The notes below the pieces were generated by a model. It saw only the letters and a list, made by a program, of their open reading frames with translations. It was not told where the DNA came from and did no database searches. Shown here one piece after another: positions 1 to 8,690 of a stretch of 64,000 bases of DNA. Position 1 is the stretch's first letter, and every line of letters starts with the position of its first letter. A program made the translations under genes and the position numbers. Source of the stretch: Granulicella sp. S156 (lineage in GTDB: Bacteria; Acidobacteriota; Terriglobia; Terriglobales; Acidobacteriaceae); the NCBI RefSeq assembly GCF_009766105.1, contig NZ_LMUH01000005.1, positions 147,047 to 211,046 on the forward strand, in the 5' to 3' direction.

Positions 1-945
1 CATGGGGACGAGTTCGCCGGGCTGTGGCTGCGGTGCTGCGGGAGCGGCTGGTTTGGCAGGGGCAGCGGCGGCTGCTGGGGCTGCAGGTTTCGCGGCGGCG
101 GGTGCGCCGCCTTCGAGGTGGCCCAGGATGTCCTGCTTGGTGATGCGGCCCGAAGCTCCGGTAGCGGGAACCTGCGAGAGATCGACGTTGTTCTCCGACG
201 CGATCTTGCGTACCAGCGGCGAGGAGCGCAGGCCTTCGCCGGCGGAGGCAGAGGCTGCAACCGGAGCGGGTGCGGCGGCGGGGGTTGGGGTTGCGGCGGG
301 TGTAGGAGCCGCAGCAGCGGGTGCGGCAGCTGCTGGCGCTGCACCGCCTCCGATGACGGCAACCACGGTGTTGATGGTGACGGTTGCCCCCTCCTGCACC
401 TTGATTGCGGTGAGGGTACCGGCGACGGGGGAGGGGATCTCGGCATCGACCTTGTCGGTAGAGATCTCAAAGATGGGCTCGTCGCGCTGGACGGTATCGC
501 CGATCTTCTTGAGCCACTTGGTGATGGTGCCCTCGGTGATGGACTCGCCCATCTGCGGCATCAGGACTTCTGTGCCCGGGCCTGCTGCTGCGGGAGCCGT
601 AGCCGCAGTAGTGGCAGCGGCATCCTTGGCTGCGGTCGCAACGGCTGCGGGAGTAACGGTATCTTCCTTCTTTGCAGCGGGTGCGGCGCTGGGAGCGGCG
701 GCTGTGCCCCCTTCTTCAACGCTGCAGACGACCGTATTGATGCTGACGGTTGCGCCTTCCTGGACCTTGATCTCGCCGAGGGTGCCGGCGACGGGCGAGG
801 GAATCTCGGCATCGACCTTGTCGGTCGAGATTTCAAAGAGCGGTTCGTCGCGTGCGACGGTGTCGCCTGGCTTTTTAAGCCATTTGGTGAGGGTGCCTTC
901 GGTGATGGATTCGCCCATCTGGGGCATGACTACGTCGGTCGGCAT
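1..945 (-). CDS. 2-oxo acid dehydrogenase E2 component (dihydrolipoyl acyltransferase), 3' end missing
   Basis: The gene starts at 945 (ATG, protein begins MPTDVVMPQMGES) and runs off the left edge, leaving 315 codons. Two lipoyl domains are visible, at about residues 1-80 and 125-205, each with the swinging-arm lysine in an EISTDKVDAE context (K43 and K165). They are joined by Ala/Pro-rich linkers. A peripheral subunit-binding domain follows at about 240-275 (RSSPLVRKIA, then GASGRITKQDI), then another Ala/Pro linker. The catalytic acyltransferase domain would lie outside the window. E2 passes acyl groups from E1 to CoA on lipoyl arms. lpdA (E3) and lipB lie just upstream on the same strand, which fits one complex. 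The VMPQMGESITEG repeats suggest a SucB or branched-chain type, but the substrate cannot be fixed without the C-terminus. Confidence 0.9.
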   Translation of the reverse strand, partial: MPTDVVMPQMGESITEGTLTKWLKKPGDTVARDEPLFEISTDKVDAEIPSPVAGTLGEIKVQEGATVSINTVVCSVEEGGTAAAPSAAPAAKKEDTVTPAAVATAAKDAAATTAATAPAAAGPGTEVLMPQMGESITEGTITKWLKKIGDTVQRDEPIFEISTDKVDAEIPSPVAGTLTAIKVQEGATVTINTVVAVIGGGAAPAAAAPAAAAPTPAATPTPAAAPAPVAASASAGEGLRSSPLVRKIASENNVDLSQVPATGASGRITKQDILGHLEGGAPAAAKPAAPAAAAAPAKPAAPAAPQPQPGELVPM

Positions 946-1048
946 CGCGATCGGTTCTCCGGGTTCGTTAGGGTACTGCGCAACATTGGATTATACGAGG
1001 ATCGTGCGAACCCCCGCTCAGGACGTGCGTTTAGCGAACTGGTGCCTC

Positions 1049-1780
1049 TCAGATCGCGGGAACCAGCAGTTCCTCGAGCGAATCGACGGCCAGCACCTGC
1101 CGCTGGAAGACTCGGCCGAAGTTGGCGGCAGCGCTGTTGGCCGCCTGTTGAAGGGTTGGTGGCGGTTGTTGGGGCGACTCCAGTTCGAGCGAGGTCACGG
1201 TGCGGTCGGTGATGCCGCAGGGGACGATCCACTCGAAGTCGCGAAGGTCGGTGGTGACATTGAGTGCGAAACCGTGCGAGGTGACTGCCTGCGAGACATG
1301 CACGCCGATGGCTGCGATCTTCTTCTCGGCAATGGAGCCACCGGCAAGCGTCCAGACGCCCGTCAGCTTGCAGATCCGCTGTGCGGGGATGCCGAAGTCC
1401 TTGCAGGTAAGGATGAGGGCCTCTTCGATGAGACGGACGAAGTCGACCGGGCCGAGGTGAGGGCCATGCTTTCCTGGAAGGTCGCCGCGCAGATCGAAGA
1501 TGGGGTAGCCGACGAGCTGACCGGGGCCGTGATAGGTCACGTCGCCGCCACGGTTGATCTCATGGATCTCGACGCCTTTGCGGGCGAGGAGCTCATCGCT
1601 CGCAAGAATATTAGCGCGAGTGCTGTTGCGGCCTAGTGTAAGGACGGGTGGGTGTTCCAGCAGCAGAAGCGTATCGCCGATGGCGCCAGCCTTACGGGCG
1701 ACGACGACTTCGGCCTGCAGGCGGAGACCTTCGGCGTAGGAGATGCGGCCGGGCTGGAGGAGATGGAGGACGTTAGACAT
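1049..1780 (-). CDS. lipB: Octanoyl-[acyl-carrier-protein]:protein N-octanoyltransferase
   Basis: This 243-residue protein moves octanoyl groups from acyl-ACP onto lipoyl domains, the first step of lipoate assembly, in the cytoplasm. It shows the LipB signature RGGDVTYHGPGQ at residues 77-88, the lysine region EKKIAAIGV near residue 153, the SHGFALNV segment, and the catalytic cysteine in VPCGI (C188). Length is normal for the family. It lies between lpdA upstream and the E2 gene downstream on the same strand (72 and 103 bp gaps). That places the lipoylating enzyme beside its substrate, the two lipoyl domains of E2. LipA is not in the window. Confidence 0.95.
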   Translation of the reverse strand: MSNVLHLLQPGRISYAEGLRLQAEVVVARKAGAIGDTLLLLEHPPVLTLGRNSTRANILASDELLARKGVEIHEINRGGDVTYHGPGQLVGYPIFDLRGDLPGKHGPHLGPVDFVRLIEEALILTCKDFGIPAQRICKLTGVWTLAGGSIAEKKIAAIGVHVSQAVTSHGFALNVTTDLRDFEWIVPCGITDRTVTSLELESPQQPPPTLQQAANSAAANFGRVFQRQVLAVDSLEELLVPAI

Positions 1781-1852
1781 CGGTTTTGATACAAAATCTT
1801 CGCGGCTGAACCCCTTCGTCGATCCGCACGAAAGGGTTCAGCCGCGAGGGGG

Positions 1853-3289
1853 TTACACGTTGATGGCCATGCCTTCGACGCTGGAGTAGCCGTCCAGCAG
1901 ACTCTCTGCGAGCGTGGGGTGGGCGTGGATGGTAAACATCAGCTCTTCGATGGTGGCTTCGAGTTCCAGTGCGACGACGCACTCGGCGATCAGCTCGGTG
2001 GCGTTGGGGCCGATGATGTGAACGCCCAGCACCTCGCCGTACTTGGCATCGGAGACGACCTTGACGAAGCCGTCGTGCGAATCGAGGATGGTGGCCTTGG
2101 AGTTGCCGACAAACGGGAACTTGCCGACCTTTACCTGATAGCCCTTCTCCTTCGCCTGGGCTTCGGTCAGGCCGACGCTGCCGATCTGTGGGTCGCAGTA
2201 GGTGCAGCCCGGGATACGGTCTTTGCGCACCGGCCGCGCGTACTTGCCCGCGAGCTTGCTGGCGACGACGACACCGGCCATCGCGCCGACATGTGCCAGT
2301 TGCGGCAGCCCGGCCACGATATCGCCGATGGCGTAGACACCCGGCTCAGCGGTCTCCATCCACTCGTTGACGGGTACAAACCCGCGGTCAAGCTGGATTT
2401 TGGTCTTGTCGAGACCGGCATCGGCCGTACGCGGGCCACGGCCCACGGCGACGAGGACCTTTTCGGCCTCTTTGACCTGAGGCTTGCCAGCGGCGTCGGT
2501 GAAGCTAACCTTGGCTCCGCCTTTGGTTTTCTCGATCTTCTCGACTTTGCAGCCGACATTCACGTCGATGCCGCGCTTCTTGTAGGCGCGCGTCAGTTCT
2601 TTAGAGACCTCTTCGTCTTCGACCGGAACAATGCGCGGTAGGGCTTCGAGGATCGTGACCTCTGCGCCGAAGCTTTTGAAGACCGAGGCAAACTCAACGC
2701 CTACGGCACCGGACCCGATGACAACGAGCGACTTCGGGAATACGGGCAGCGAGAGGATCTCGATATTGGTGAGGATCGTGTCGTCGGCCTGGTAGCCGGG
2801 AAGCATGCGGGCGTCGGAGCCGGTGGCGAGAACGACCTTCTTGGTCAGCACCGGAGCGACCTTGCCGTCGGCGGCTGTAACGTCGATGGTGAAGACGCCA
2901 TCCTTAGCTCCGCCGGTGAGACGGCCATATCCGCGCACCACTGTGACCTTGTTCTTCTTCATCAGGAAGTCGAGACCCTTGGTGTGCTTCACGATGATGT
3001 CGTTCTTGCGCTTGAGCACGTTCTGCCAGTTGAGCTTAGGCGCGCTGACGCCCTCGATGCCGTAGCTTTCGGCGTGCTTCAGGTGGTCCCAGACCTCGGC
3101 GGAGAAGAGCATGGCCTTGGTGGGGATGCAGCCTACATGCAGGCAGGTGCCGCCGAGCTTGTCGGTCTTTTCAATGAGTGCAACCTTCAATCCGAGTTGT
3201 CCGGCGCGGATCGCGCAGGTGTAGCCGGCGGGGCCGCCGCCGATCACTGCCAGGTCGTAAGTGGTGTCTGCCAAGGGAATGCGCTCCAA
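1853..3289 (-). CDS. lpdA: Dihydrolipoyl dehydrogenase (E3)
   Basis: A 478-residue flavoprotein that reoxidises dihydrolipoyl groups of E2 with NAD+. Visible features are the FAD-binding GGGPAG motif (residues 17-22), the redox-active disulfide in GGTCLHVGCIPTK (C49 and C54), a second Rossmann motif VIGSGAVGVEF for NAD, and the C-terminal HAHPTLAES segment that supplies the active-site base His across the dimer. The length matches the family. It is followed on the same strand by lipB and E2, so the three form a likely transcription unit. hemB lies 165 bp upstream on the same strand. Confidence 0.95.
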   Translation of the reverse strand: MERIPLADTTYDLAVIGGGPAGYTCAIRAGQLGLKVALIEKTDKLGGTCLHVGCIPTKAMLFSAEVWDHLKHAESYGIEGVSAPKLNWQNVLKRKNDIIVKHTKGLDFLMKKNKVTVVRGYGRLTGGAKDGVFTIDVTAADGKVAPVLTKKVVLATGSDARMLPGYQADDTILTNIEILSLPVFPKSLVVIGSGAVGVEFASVFKSFGAEVTILEALPRIVPVEDEEVSKELTRAYKKRGIDVNVGCKVEKIEKTKGGAKVSFTDAAGKPQVKEAEKVLVAVGRGPRTADAGLDKTKIQLDRGFVPVNEWMETAEPGVYAIGDIVAGLPQLAHVGAMAGVVVASKLAGKYARPVRKDRIPGCTYCDPQIGSVGLTEAQAKEKGYQVKVGKFPFVGNSKATILDSHDGFVKVVSDAKYGEVLGVHIIGPNATELIAECVVALELEATIEELMFTIHAHPTLAESLLDGYSSVEGMAINV

Positions 3290-3454
3290 TCGTGTTGTGC
3301 TGATACTTACTGGGTCCGTACTGAGCTATGGACAGCTTAGTTTACGCCGCCCGTGTCAGACCACGGTATTCGATGTGCGAGTATCGGATTTGGATGCGAG
3401 TGCGCCCTGCTACGAGGTTGACCGAGAGTTAGATGCTTGTCGGATGTGCTGCAC

Positions 3455-4441
3455 CTACAGGACCTTGGCGGCATCCTTCGCAAAGTAAGTCACGATGAAG
3501 TCCGCCCCCGCGCGACGGATACTCAACAGGCTCTCGATCATGGTGCGTTCGGGTTCGAGCCAACCGCGCTGGAAGGCGGCGTGCAGCATGGAGTACTCGC
3601 CCGAGACCTGATACGCACCCATCGGCAGATCGAAGCTGTTGCGAGCTTCGCGGATCACGTCGAGATACGGCATGGCAGGCTTCATCAGGAGCATGTCCGC
3701 GCCCTCGGCGATATCCTGCTCGATCTCACGCATAGCCTCGCGCAGGTTGGCTCCGTCCATCTGATAGGTGCGGCGGTCTCCAAACTGCGGAGCGCTGTCT
3801 GCAGCCTCACGAAACGGCCCATAGAAGGCGGAAGCGAACTTGGACGCATAGCTGAGGATTGGCGTGTTGTGCTTTCCGGCCTCATCCAGGGCTTCGCGCA
3901 TGGCGGCGATGCGGCCATCCATCATGTCGCTGGGTGCGACGATATCGGCTCCGGCTTCGGCCAGCGAGGCCGCGGCTTTGGCCAGCAGCGCGACGCTGGA
4001 GTCGTTTTCAATCTCAAAATGATCGCCGTCTCGGGCCACCACCCCACAGTGACCGTGCGAGGTGTACTCGCACAGGCAGACGTCGGCGATGGTGACGAGC
4101 GACTCAGAAGCCTTGGTCGCCTTGATAGCGCGAAGACCGCGCTGCACGATGCCGTCCGCAGCCCATGCGCCGCTTCCCTGCTCGTCTTTTTCGTTGGGAA
4201 TGCCGAAGAGCAGCAATCCGCCAACGCCCAGCGCGGCGCATTGCTCGACTTCCTTCAAAGCCTCGTCGATCGAGAGATTGAACACGCCGGGCATGGAGCT
4301 GATCTCGCGGCGAACACCTTCGCCCTCGCACAGAAATAGCGGGTAGATGAAGGCACCGGGGTGAAGGTGTGTCTCGCGTACCAGGGAGCGCATGGCGGGA
4401 GTGGAGCGTAGACGGCGTAGGCGTGTGGCGGGAAAGTGCAT
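3455..4441 (-). CDS. hemB: Delta-aminolevulinic acid dehydratase (porphobilinogen synthase)
   Basis: This 328-residue cytoplasmic enzyme condenses two 5-aminolevulinate molecules to porphobilinogen in heme synthesis. The two active-site lysines are seen in [14 protein letters not shown] (K201) and [11 protein letters not shown] (K254, Schiff base). [14 protein letters not shown] gives cysteines 122, 124 and 132, the metal-site triad of zinc-dependent HemB enzymes. The frame stays open upstream to 4636, but that part looks non-coding (Arg-rich). The ATG at 4441 gives [12 protein letters not shown], the usual HemB beginning, so I place the start there. The start lies 32 bp from the divergent gene at 4474. 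Confidence 0.94.
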   Translation of the reverse strand: MHFPATRLRRLRSTPAMRSLVRETHLHPGAFIYPLFLCEGEGVRREISSMPGVFNLSIDEALKEVEQCAALGVGGLLLFGIPNEKDEQGSGAWAADGIVQRGLRAIKATKASESLVTIADVCLCEYTSHGHCGVVARDGDHFEIENDSSVALLAKAAASLAEAGADIVAPSDMMDGRIAAMREALDEAGKHNTPILSYASKFASAFYGPFREAADSAPQFGDRRTYQMDGANLREAMREIEQDIAEGADMLLMKPAMPYLDVIREARNSFDLPMGAYQVSGEYSMLHAAFQRGWLEPERTMIESLLSIRRAGADFIVTYFAKDAAKVL

Positions 4442-4473
4442 ACATTTATAGTCTACGGCGGGGGATAGTCTGG

Positions 4474-4977
4474 ATGCTGGAGTTCGACAAGTTACCCGTA
4501 CTTCTTCGCGCGAGCCGCAAGAAACATCTGCTGTTTCTCCTTGTCTCCATAGCCTTTGTCGCAGTTGGCGTGATGATGGTGCGTGACGGTGAGCCGATGG
4601 GCTACTTCGGTGGCGGGTTCTTTGCCTTGGGCGCAATTGTGTTTGTCATCAATATGCTTCCCAACGCCTCCTACCTGCGGTTGGACGAAACAAGCTTCAC
4701 TTTCTGCAGCTTGTTTCGAGCACACACCGTGCCTTGGGCGGCTATCCAGGAGTTCGGTGTATTCACCATCCGATTGAAGCGGATGGTGGCATGGAACTTT
4801 GTTCCCGGTTACACAGGCAGCGCGCGCTTGCAAGATTTGAGCCGTGCCATGAGCGGATTCGACGCTGCCTTGCCGGATACCTATGGGCTCAGTGCAAACG
4901 ATCTGGTGGAGAAGATGGCCGCTATGCATGACCGTTACACAGCAGCAGCGGTTTCTGGCAGGAGATCGATCAGTTGA
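4474..4977 (+). CDS. Small membrane protein with PH-like domain (STM3941-type)
   Basis: A 167-residue protein starting [17 protein letters not shown], chosen because it precedes two hydrophobic segments (about residues 19-36 and 43-62). A soluble part with the [12 protein letters not shown] / [12 protein letters not shown] pattern follows. This order (short N-terminus, TM hairpin, PH-like beta domain) is what the STM3941 family of unknown function shows. The frame extends upstream to 4369 inside hemB, but that stretch is a shadow. It diverges from hemB across a 32-bp gap and converges on the zinc-ribbon gene at 4994-5554. The biochemical role is not known. Confidence 0.6.
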   Translation: MLEFDKLPVLLRASRKKHLLFLLVSIAFVAVGVMMVRDGEPMGYFGGGFFALGAIVFVINMLPNASYLRLDETSFTFCSLFRAHTVPWAAIQEFGVFTIRLKRMVAWNFVPGYTGSARLQDLSRAMSGFDAALPDTYGLSANDLVEKMAAMHDRYTAAAVSGRRSIS

Positions 4978-4993
4978 TCTCCTCCAGGTAGCC

Positions 4994-5554
4994 TTACGTC
5001 CGCGCCGCCGATTGCGAGAGCGCGGCATACTCCACGCCGCTGGCTGTTGGGGCCAGTACCCACAGCGTGTAGATGCCGAGAGCGGTGCCCAGGAAAGGGT
5101 GAAACAGCGCCAGAATGCCGAAGATGATGCCGAAGACGCGGCCCCAGGACTGGCGCGTGATCAGGGCATAGCCCGTCAGCACACAAAGGGCAACGGAGAC
5201 GACAAGCGACGTGAGCGCAATCGGCCAGAGCGCAGCCATCCAGTCGTTGCTGAACGGACCGCTGCCAAAGATCCAGTGGTTCGCTTCGTGATGGCCCAAA
5301 AAGCCATGCAGAAAGAACAAGCCCGTGAGCTTGATGACGAACCGTACGGCGGCATAGATGAGCCAGAGCATGCCGAGCGTCTGGATATGGCTGCTGACAC
5401 GGTTACGGTTGTAGGAGCCGGTCAGGGGCACTCCATATACAGGGGCTGGCTGGGCGGGGAAGCCGGACTGCGATTGAAAGCCCATCTGGGCTCCGCAGCG
5501 AGGGCAAAAACGCGCATCATGAGCGATAACGTTTCCGCAGGTAGGGCAAAGCAT
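4994..5554 (-). CDS. Zinc-ribbon integral membrane protein
   Basis: A 186-residue protein that opens with a zinc ribbon (CPTCGNVI ... CPRCGAQM, cysteines 3, 6, 17 and 20). A short Gln/Pro-rich linker follows, then four likely transmembrane segments. The architecture, an N-terminal zinc ribbon on a small multi-pass membrane domain, is common in Acidobacteriota and has no assigned biochemical function. A second membrane protein with zinc ribbons occurs at 24617-25162, there with the ribbons at the C-terminus. It converges with the preceding plus-strand gene and diverges from mutS2. Confidence 0.7.
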   Translation of the reverse strand: MLCPTCGNVIAHDARFCPRCGAQMGFQSQSGFPAQPAPVYGVPLTGSYNRNRVSSHIQTLGMLWLIYAAVRFVIKLTGLFFLHGFLGHHEANHWIFGSGPFSNDWMAALWPIALTSLVVSVALCVLTGYALITRQSWGRVFGIIFGILALFHPFLGTALGIYTLWVLAPTASGVEYAALSQSAART

Positions 5555-5672
5555 GGATCGAACCTCCGCAAGCCATCACTTGCAGGCTCGCACTGCATGT
5601 ATCTACGCAATCGGCTCGCGTTAAGTTCCTCGTCAGGCGCGACGTTGGGACTGGGAGCCGTATCCTAGAGAG

Positions 5673-8162
5673 GTGGAACTCTTGTCTCAAACCCCGGCTC
5701 CGTTGTCCGAGATCGGCGCGAAAGCGCTGCAATGGAATGACCTGCAGCAACAGCTTGCCGAACGCGCGCAGTCGCCGTTAGGGCGTGCGTGTGTGCTGGC
5801 ACTTCAGCCCTCAGCCGAGTTGGCCTGGATTGAACAACAACAGCAACGCACCGCAGAGATGCGCCGCCTGATTACAGGCGGAGGCGGGTTTCAGTTTCGT
5901 GGCATCTTCGATCCGTCCGACGTGCTGGACAAGGCACGGATCGAAGGCTCGGCGCTGGAGCCTGCGGAGTTGCTGTCAGCGCTGGCATTGGCGGAGCGCG
6001 TCGAGGCTTGGCGGCAGGTGATTCTTGCCCCTCCGGGTGCGGTGCAGGGCAAGTGGCCCGCTATCGAAGAGCTGTCGGCGCCGTTGTTGATGCACGACCT
6101 GGGCGATTTGGTGCGCTTCTTGCGCGGGAAGATCGAGGCTGATGGCAGCTTGAGCGATGATGCTTCGCCGGAGCTGCGTCGCATCCGCCGGGCCATGGAG
6201 CGGCAGCATCGCGCGATCGAAGACAGCCTGCGCCGGGCCCTGGCAAAGCTATCCGAAGGCGGCAGCACGCAGGATGACCTCATCACAGTGCGCGGCGAGC
6301 GCTTCGTCATCCCTGTGAAGGCCGAGTTTAAACGCAAGGTTGGCGGCGTGGTGCACGGTTCAAGCTCCAGCGGCCAGACTGTGTTTGTTGAGCCGATGGA
6401 GACGATCGAGCAGAACAATGAGCTGGTGCGGCTGCTCGACGAAGAGCAGGCTGAGGTGCATCGGATTCTAGTGGCGATGACGCGCGCGGTGTCGGCGCAG
6501 GCCCAGCCGTTGTTGTTGGGCGCTGCCATACTCGCGGAGGCCGATGCGCACCAGGCCGTAGCGCGCTTTGCGGAAGAGCTCGCGTGTGTGCGGCCGGTGT
6601 TTGTCTCCGCAGATGTTCGAGAGGATGAAGCCGCCGGCAATGAGCTTGAACTACTGGCCGCGCGGCATCCCTTGTTGGAGCTGCGGCTACGCGAACAAGA
6701 GGCGAGCATTGTGCCCCTGACGATTGCGCTGCCTCTGGGGATGCGGCAGATGATCGTGAGCGGGCCGAACACCGGCGGCAAGACCGTTGCGCTCAAGACC
6801 GCAGGTCTACTCGCATTGATGGCCCAGGCGGGAATTCCTGTCCCTGCGGAGCGTGCGCGGCTGCCGCTGTTTACAGCGATCTATGCGGATATCGGCGATG
6901 CGCAGTCGATTGAGCAGAACCTGTCCACCTTCTCGGCTCACGTCGTCAATGTCGACCGCATTGCGCGCATCGCCGATGACACGTCACTGGTCCTGCTCGA
7001 TGAGCTGGGCTCCGCGACCGATCCTGAAGAAGGTGCGGCACTGGCCGTCGCCGTGGCGGAGCACTTTCTCGTCCGCCGCGCGTGGTGCATCATCACGACG
7101 CATCTCACCTCGCTGAAGGTTTACGCGACCAAGCACGAGGGCGTGCTGAATGCGGCGGTCGGCTTCGACGAAGCGCGGCTTGCGCCGACCTACGAGCTGC
7201 GGCTTGGTGTGCCCGGAGCTTCAGCGGGATTGAACATCGCCGCGCGGCTGGGCCTCGATCCCGCGATCGTTGCGAATGCGCGCGCGCAGATGACCACGCA
7301 GCAGATCGATATCGGCCGGTTTCTCGATGAGCTCCATGCTCAGCTGGCAGCGGCGAAGGACGAACGCTCAGGGCTTGCGGAGCTGCAGAAAAAATTGGAC
7401 GCGGAGCGCACGAAATTGGCGATCGAAGGCCGCGCCGAGCAGCAGGCACGCACGCGTGAGCTGGAGCGGCAACTCAAGTCGCTGATCGAGGACTTCGAGT
7501 CACAGCTTCGTGACACGGTGAAAGCCATCGACGACAAGACTGTCGCGCAGAAGATTGCGCGCGATTCTGCGCTGCGCATCGCGCAGTTGCGGCGCGAGTT
7601 TTCGGAGCAGTTTCAGTCCACTGTGGTGGCACATGCTGAAAGCGATCAGGGGGGTAAGAAGAAGGCAGCGGACCGTCAGCGCGAGCCTGCTGTAGGCGAT
7701 CTCGTGCGGCTGAAGTCGCTGGGGCGCGAAGGCCGCGTGGCGCGGGTGATCGATGCGAAGACGCTGGAGGTTGCCGTCGGCGCGATGAAGATGCGCGTGC
7801 CGCGCAGCGATATCGCAGAGGTTGTGGCCGTAGCAAAGGAAACCCCAGTGCAAAGCGCGCGTCGGCGTGGCGGCGTTACGGTTTCAACTTCGAGCGGCTC
7901 AGACGATGCAGAGTATATGACCTCCGAGATCAACGTCATCGGCCGCACTGCGGACGAGGCTGAGAGCGAGGTCGAACGCTTCGTGGAGCGCGCATTTCTG
8001 GCAGGGCTGCCGAGCATCCGCGTAGTGCACGGCGTCGGCATGGGCATACTGCGGCGGACGCTGCGAGAGTTCCTGCGGAACCATCCGCATGTAGCTTCTG
8101 TGACGGAGCCACCATATAACGAGGGCGGCCAGGGCGCGACAATGGTGGAGCTGCGGCAGTGA
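5673..8162 (+). CDS. mutS2: Endonuclease MutS2 (MutS-family ATPase with Smr-like domain)
   Basis: An 829-residue protein starting with GTG at 5673. MutS2 proteins lack the mismatch-recognition domains of MutS; they are linked to recombination control and to splitting collided ribosomes. Seen here are the clamp/lever region, the Walker A motif GPNTGGKT (about residues 364-371), Walker B LVLLDELGSATDPEEG, a long coiled coil (about 520-650), a KOW-like segment, and a C-terminal Smr-like region (about 750-829) with HGVGMG. The usual LDLRG motif of Smr nucleases reads INVIG here, and HGxGTG reads HGVGMG, so nuclease activity is uncertain. Length is normal (about 780-830). Confidence 0.93.
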   Translation: MELLSQTPAPLSEIGAKALQWNDLQQQLAERAQSPLGRACVLALQPSAELAWIEQQQQRTAEMRRLITGGGGFQFRGIFDPSDVLDKARIEGSALEPAELLSALALAERVEAWRQVILAPPGAVQGKWPAIEELSAPLLMHDLGDLVRFLRGKIEADGSLSDDASPELRRIRRAMERQHRAIEDSLRRALAKLSEGGSTQDDLITVRGERFVIPVKAEFKRKVGGVVHGSSSSGQTVFVEPMETIEQNNELVRLLDEEQAEVHRILVAMTRAVSAQAQPLLLGAAILAEADAHQAVARFAEELACVRPVFVSADVREDEAAGNELELLAARHPLLELRLREQEASIVPLTIALPLGMRQMIVSGPNTGGKTVALKTAGLLALMAQAGIPVPAERARLPLFTAIYADIGDAQSIEQNLSTFSAHVVNVDRIARIADDTSLVLLDELGSATDPEEGAALAVAVAEHFLVRRAWCIITTHLTSLKVYATKHEGVLNAAVGFDEARLAPTYELRLGVPGASAGLNIAARLGLDPAIVANARAQMTTQQIDIGRFLDELHAQLAAAKDERSGLAELQKKLDAERTKLAIEGRAEQQARTRELERQLKSLIEDFESQLRDTVKAIDDKTVAQKIARDSALRIAQLRREFSEQFQSTVVAHAESDQGGKKKAADRQREPAVGDLVRLKSLGREGRVARVIDAKTLEVAVGAMKMRVPRSDIAEVVAVAKETPVQSARRRGGVTVSTSSGSDDAEYMTSEINVIGRTADEAESEVERFVERAFLAGLPSIRVVHGVGMGILRRTLREFLRNHPHVASVTEPPYNEGGQGATMVELRQ

Positions 8163-8202
8163 TGATTCGATCGCCGCTGTTTTTGCTGCTGACGTTGCTT
8201 TT

Positions 8203-8253
8203 GTTTTTCTAGTTTGTCATTCCGAGCGCAGCGAGCGAACCTGCTTTCTCCCG
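8203..8253 (+). repeat. Left 51-bp terminal inverted repeat of the GIY-YIG element
   Basis: Exact reverse complement of 8610-8660. It begins GTTTTTCTAGTTTGTCATTC and ends CTTTCTCCCG. Confidence 0.9.
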
Positions 8254-8284
8254 TTCTTCGCTCGTGCCAGCACAAAGCCGGCTT

Positions 8285-8578
8285 TCACCACTCCGCCGCA
8301 AAATCCTCCCATGTTGGATTGACCTTTTCAATCAGTGTGATCTTCTTGTCGCGAGTCCAGTCCTTAAGCTCCTTCTCACGCGCAATAGCGTTGCGGACGT
8401 ATTAAAACCGTTCGAAGTACACCAACCGTTGAATGTTGTATTGAGCCGTATATGCTCCCGGTTTCATCTCACGATGCTCTGCGATGCGGCGGATCAGGTC
8501 GTTCGTCATCCCGATGTAGAGATTTCGTGACCGGCTGCTCAGAATGTAAACGTAGAACTGGTATTCACGTTTTTGCAT
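8285..8578 (-). pseudogene. GIY-YIG endonuclease-like gene interrupted by a stop codon
   Basis: Reading from the ATG at 8578 gives MQKREYQFYVYILSSRSRNL followed by YIGMTNDLIRRIAEHR, a complete GIY-YIG core (the YVYIL and YIG strands with the catalytic Arg and Tyr region). After VYFERF an in-frame TAA (8402-8404, codon 59) interrupts it. The same frame then continues as YVRNAIAREKELKDWTRDKK and ends at TGA 8285-8287, which is the normal C-terminal half of this roughly 95-residue family (AIxREKxLKxW). A single substitution would restore a 97-residue protein, so this is a recent nonsense mutation, a recoded stop or a sequencing error. The gene fills a 458-bp unit with perfect inverted ends. Confidence 0.8.
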
Positions 8579-8609
8579 CGCAAGCAGTGTAACTAGTGTT
8601 AAGAAAAAG

Positions 8610-8660
8610 CGGGAGAAAGCAGGTTCGCTCGCTGCGCTCGGAATGACAAACTAGAAAAAC
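8610..8660 (-). repeat. Right 51-bp terminal inverted repeat of the GIY-YIG element
   Basis: Exact reverse complement of 8203-8253, ending GGAATGACAAACTAGAAAAA plus C. It lies 30 bp beyond the 3' end of the convergent secreted-protein gene side. Confidence 0.9.
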
Positions 8661-8690
8661 AAAAATAAAAACAACGTCAACAGCAAGTTT

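Larger units (their letters stand above)
8203..8660. mobile_element. 458-bp element: perfect 51-bp terminal inverted repeats around a GIY-YIG nuclease gene
   Basis: The outer 51 bp at 8203-8253 and 8610-8660 are exact reverse complements. Each contains the motif TCATTCCGAGCGCAGCGAG. The 356-bp interior is filled by one minus-strand GIY-YIG reading frame. The same terminal sequence recurs alone near 41781-41840 and 50693-50755, as expected for non-autonomous derivatives. No flanking target duplication was clear by eye. Confidence 0.6.

Noticed and set aside
2..1636. Long plus-strand open frame opposite the E2 and lipB genes
   Set aside because: Its composition (Ala/Gly repeats) is the mirror of the lipoyl-linker coding region, and the opposite strand has clear family motifs.
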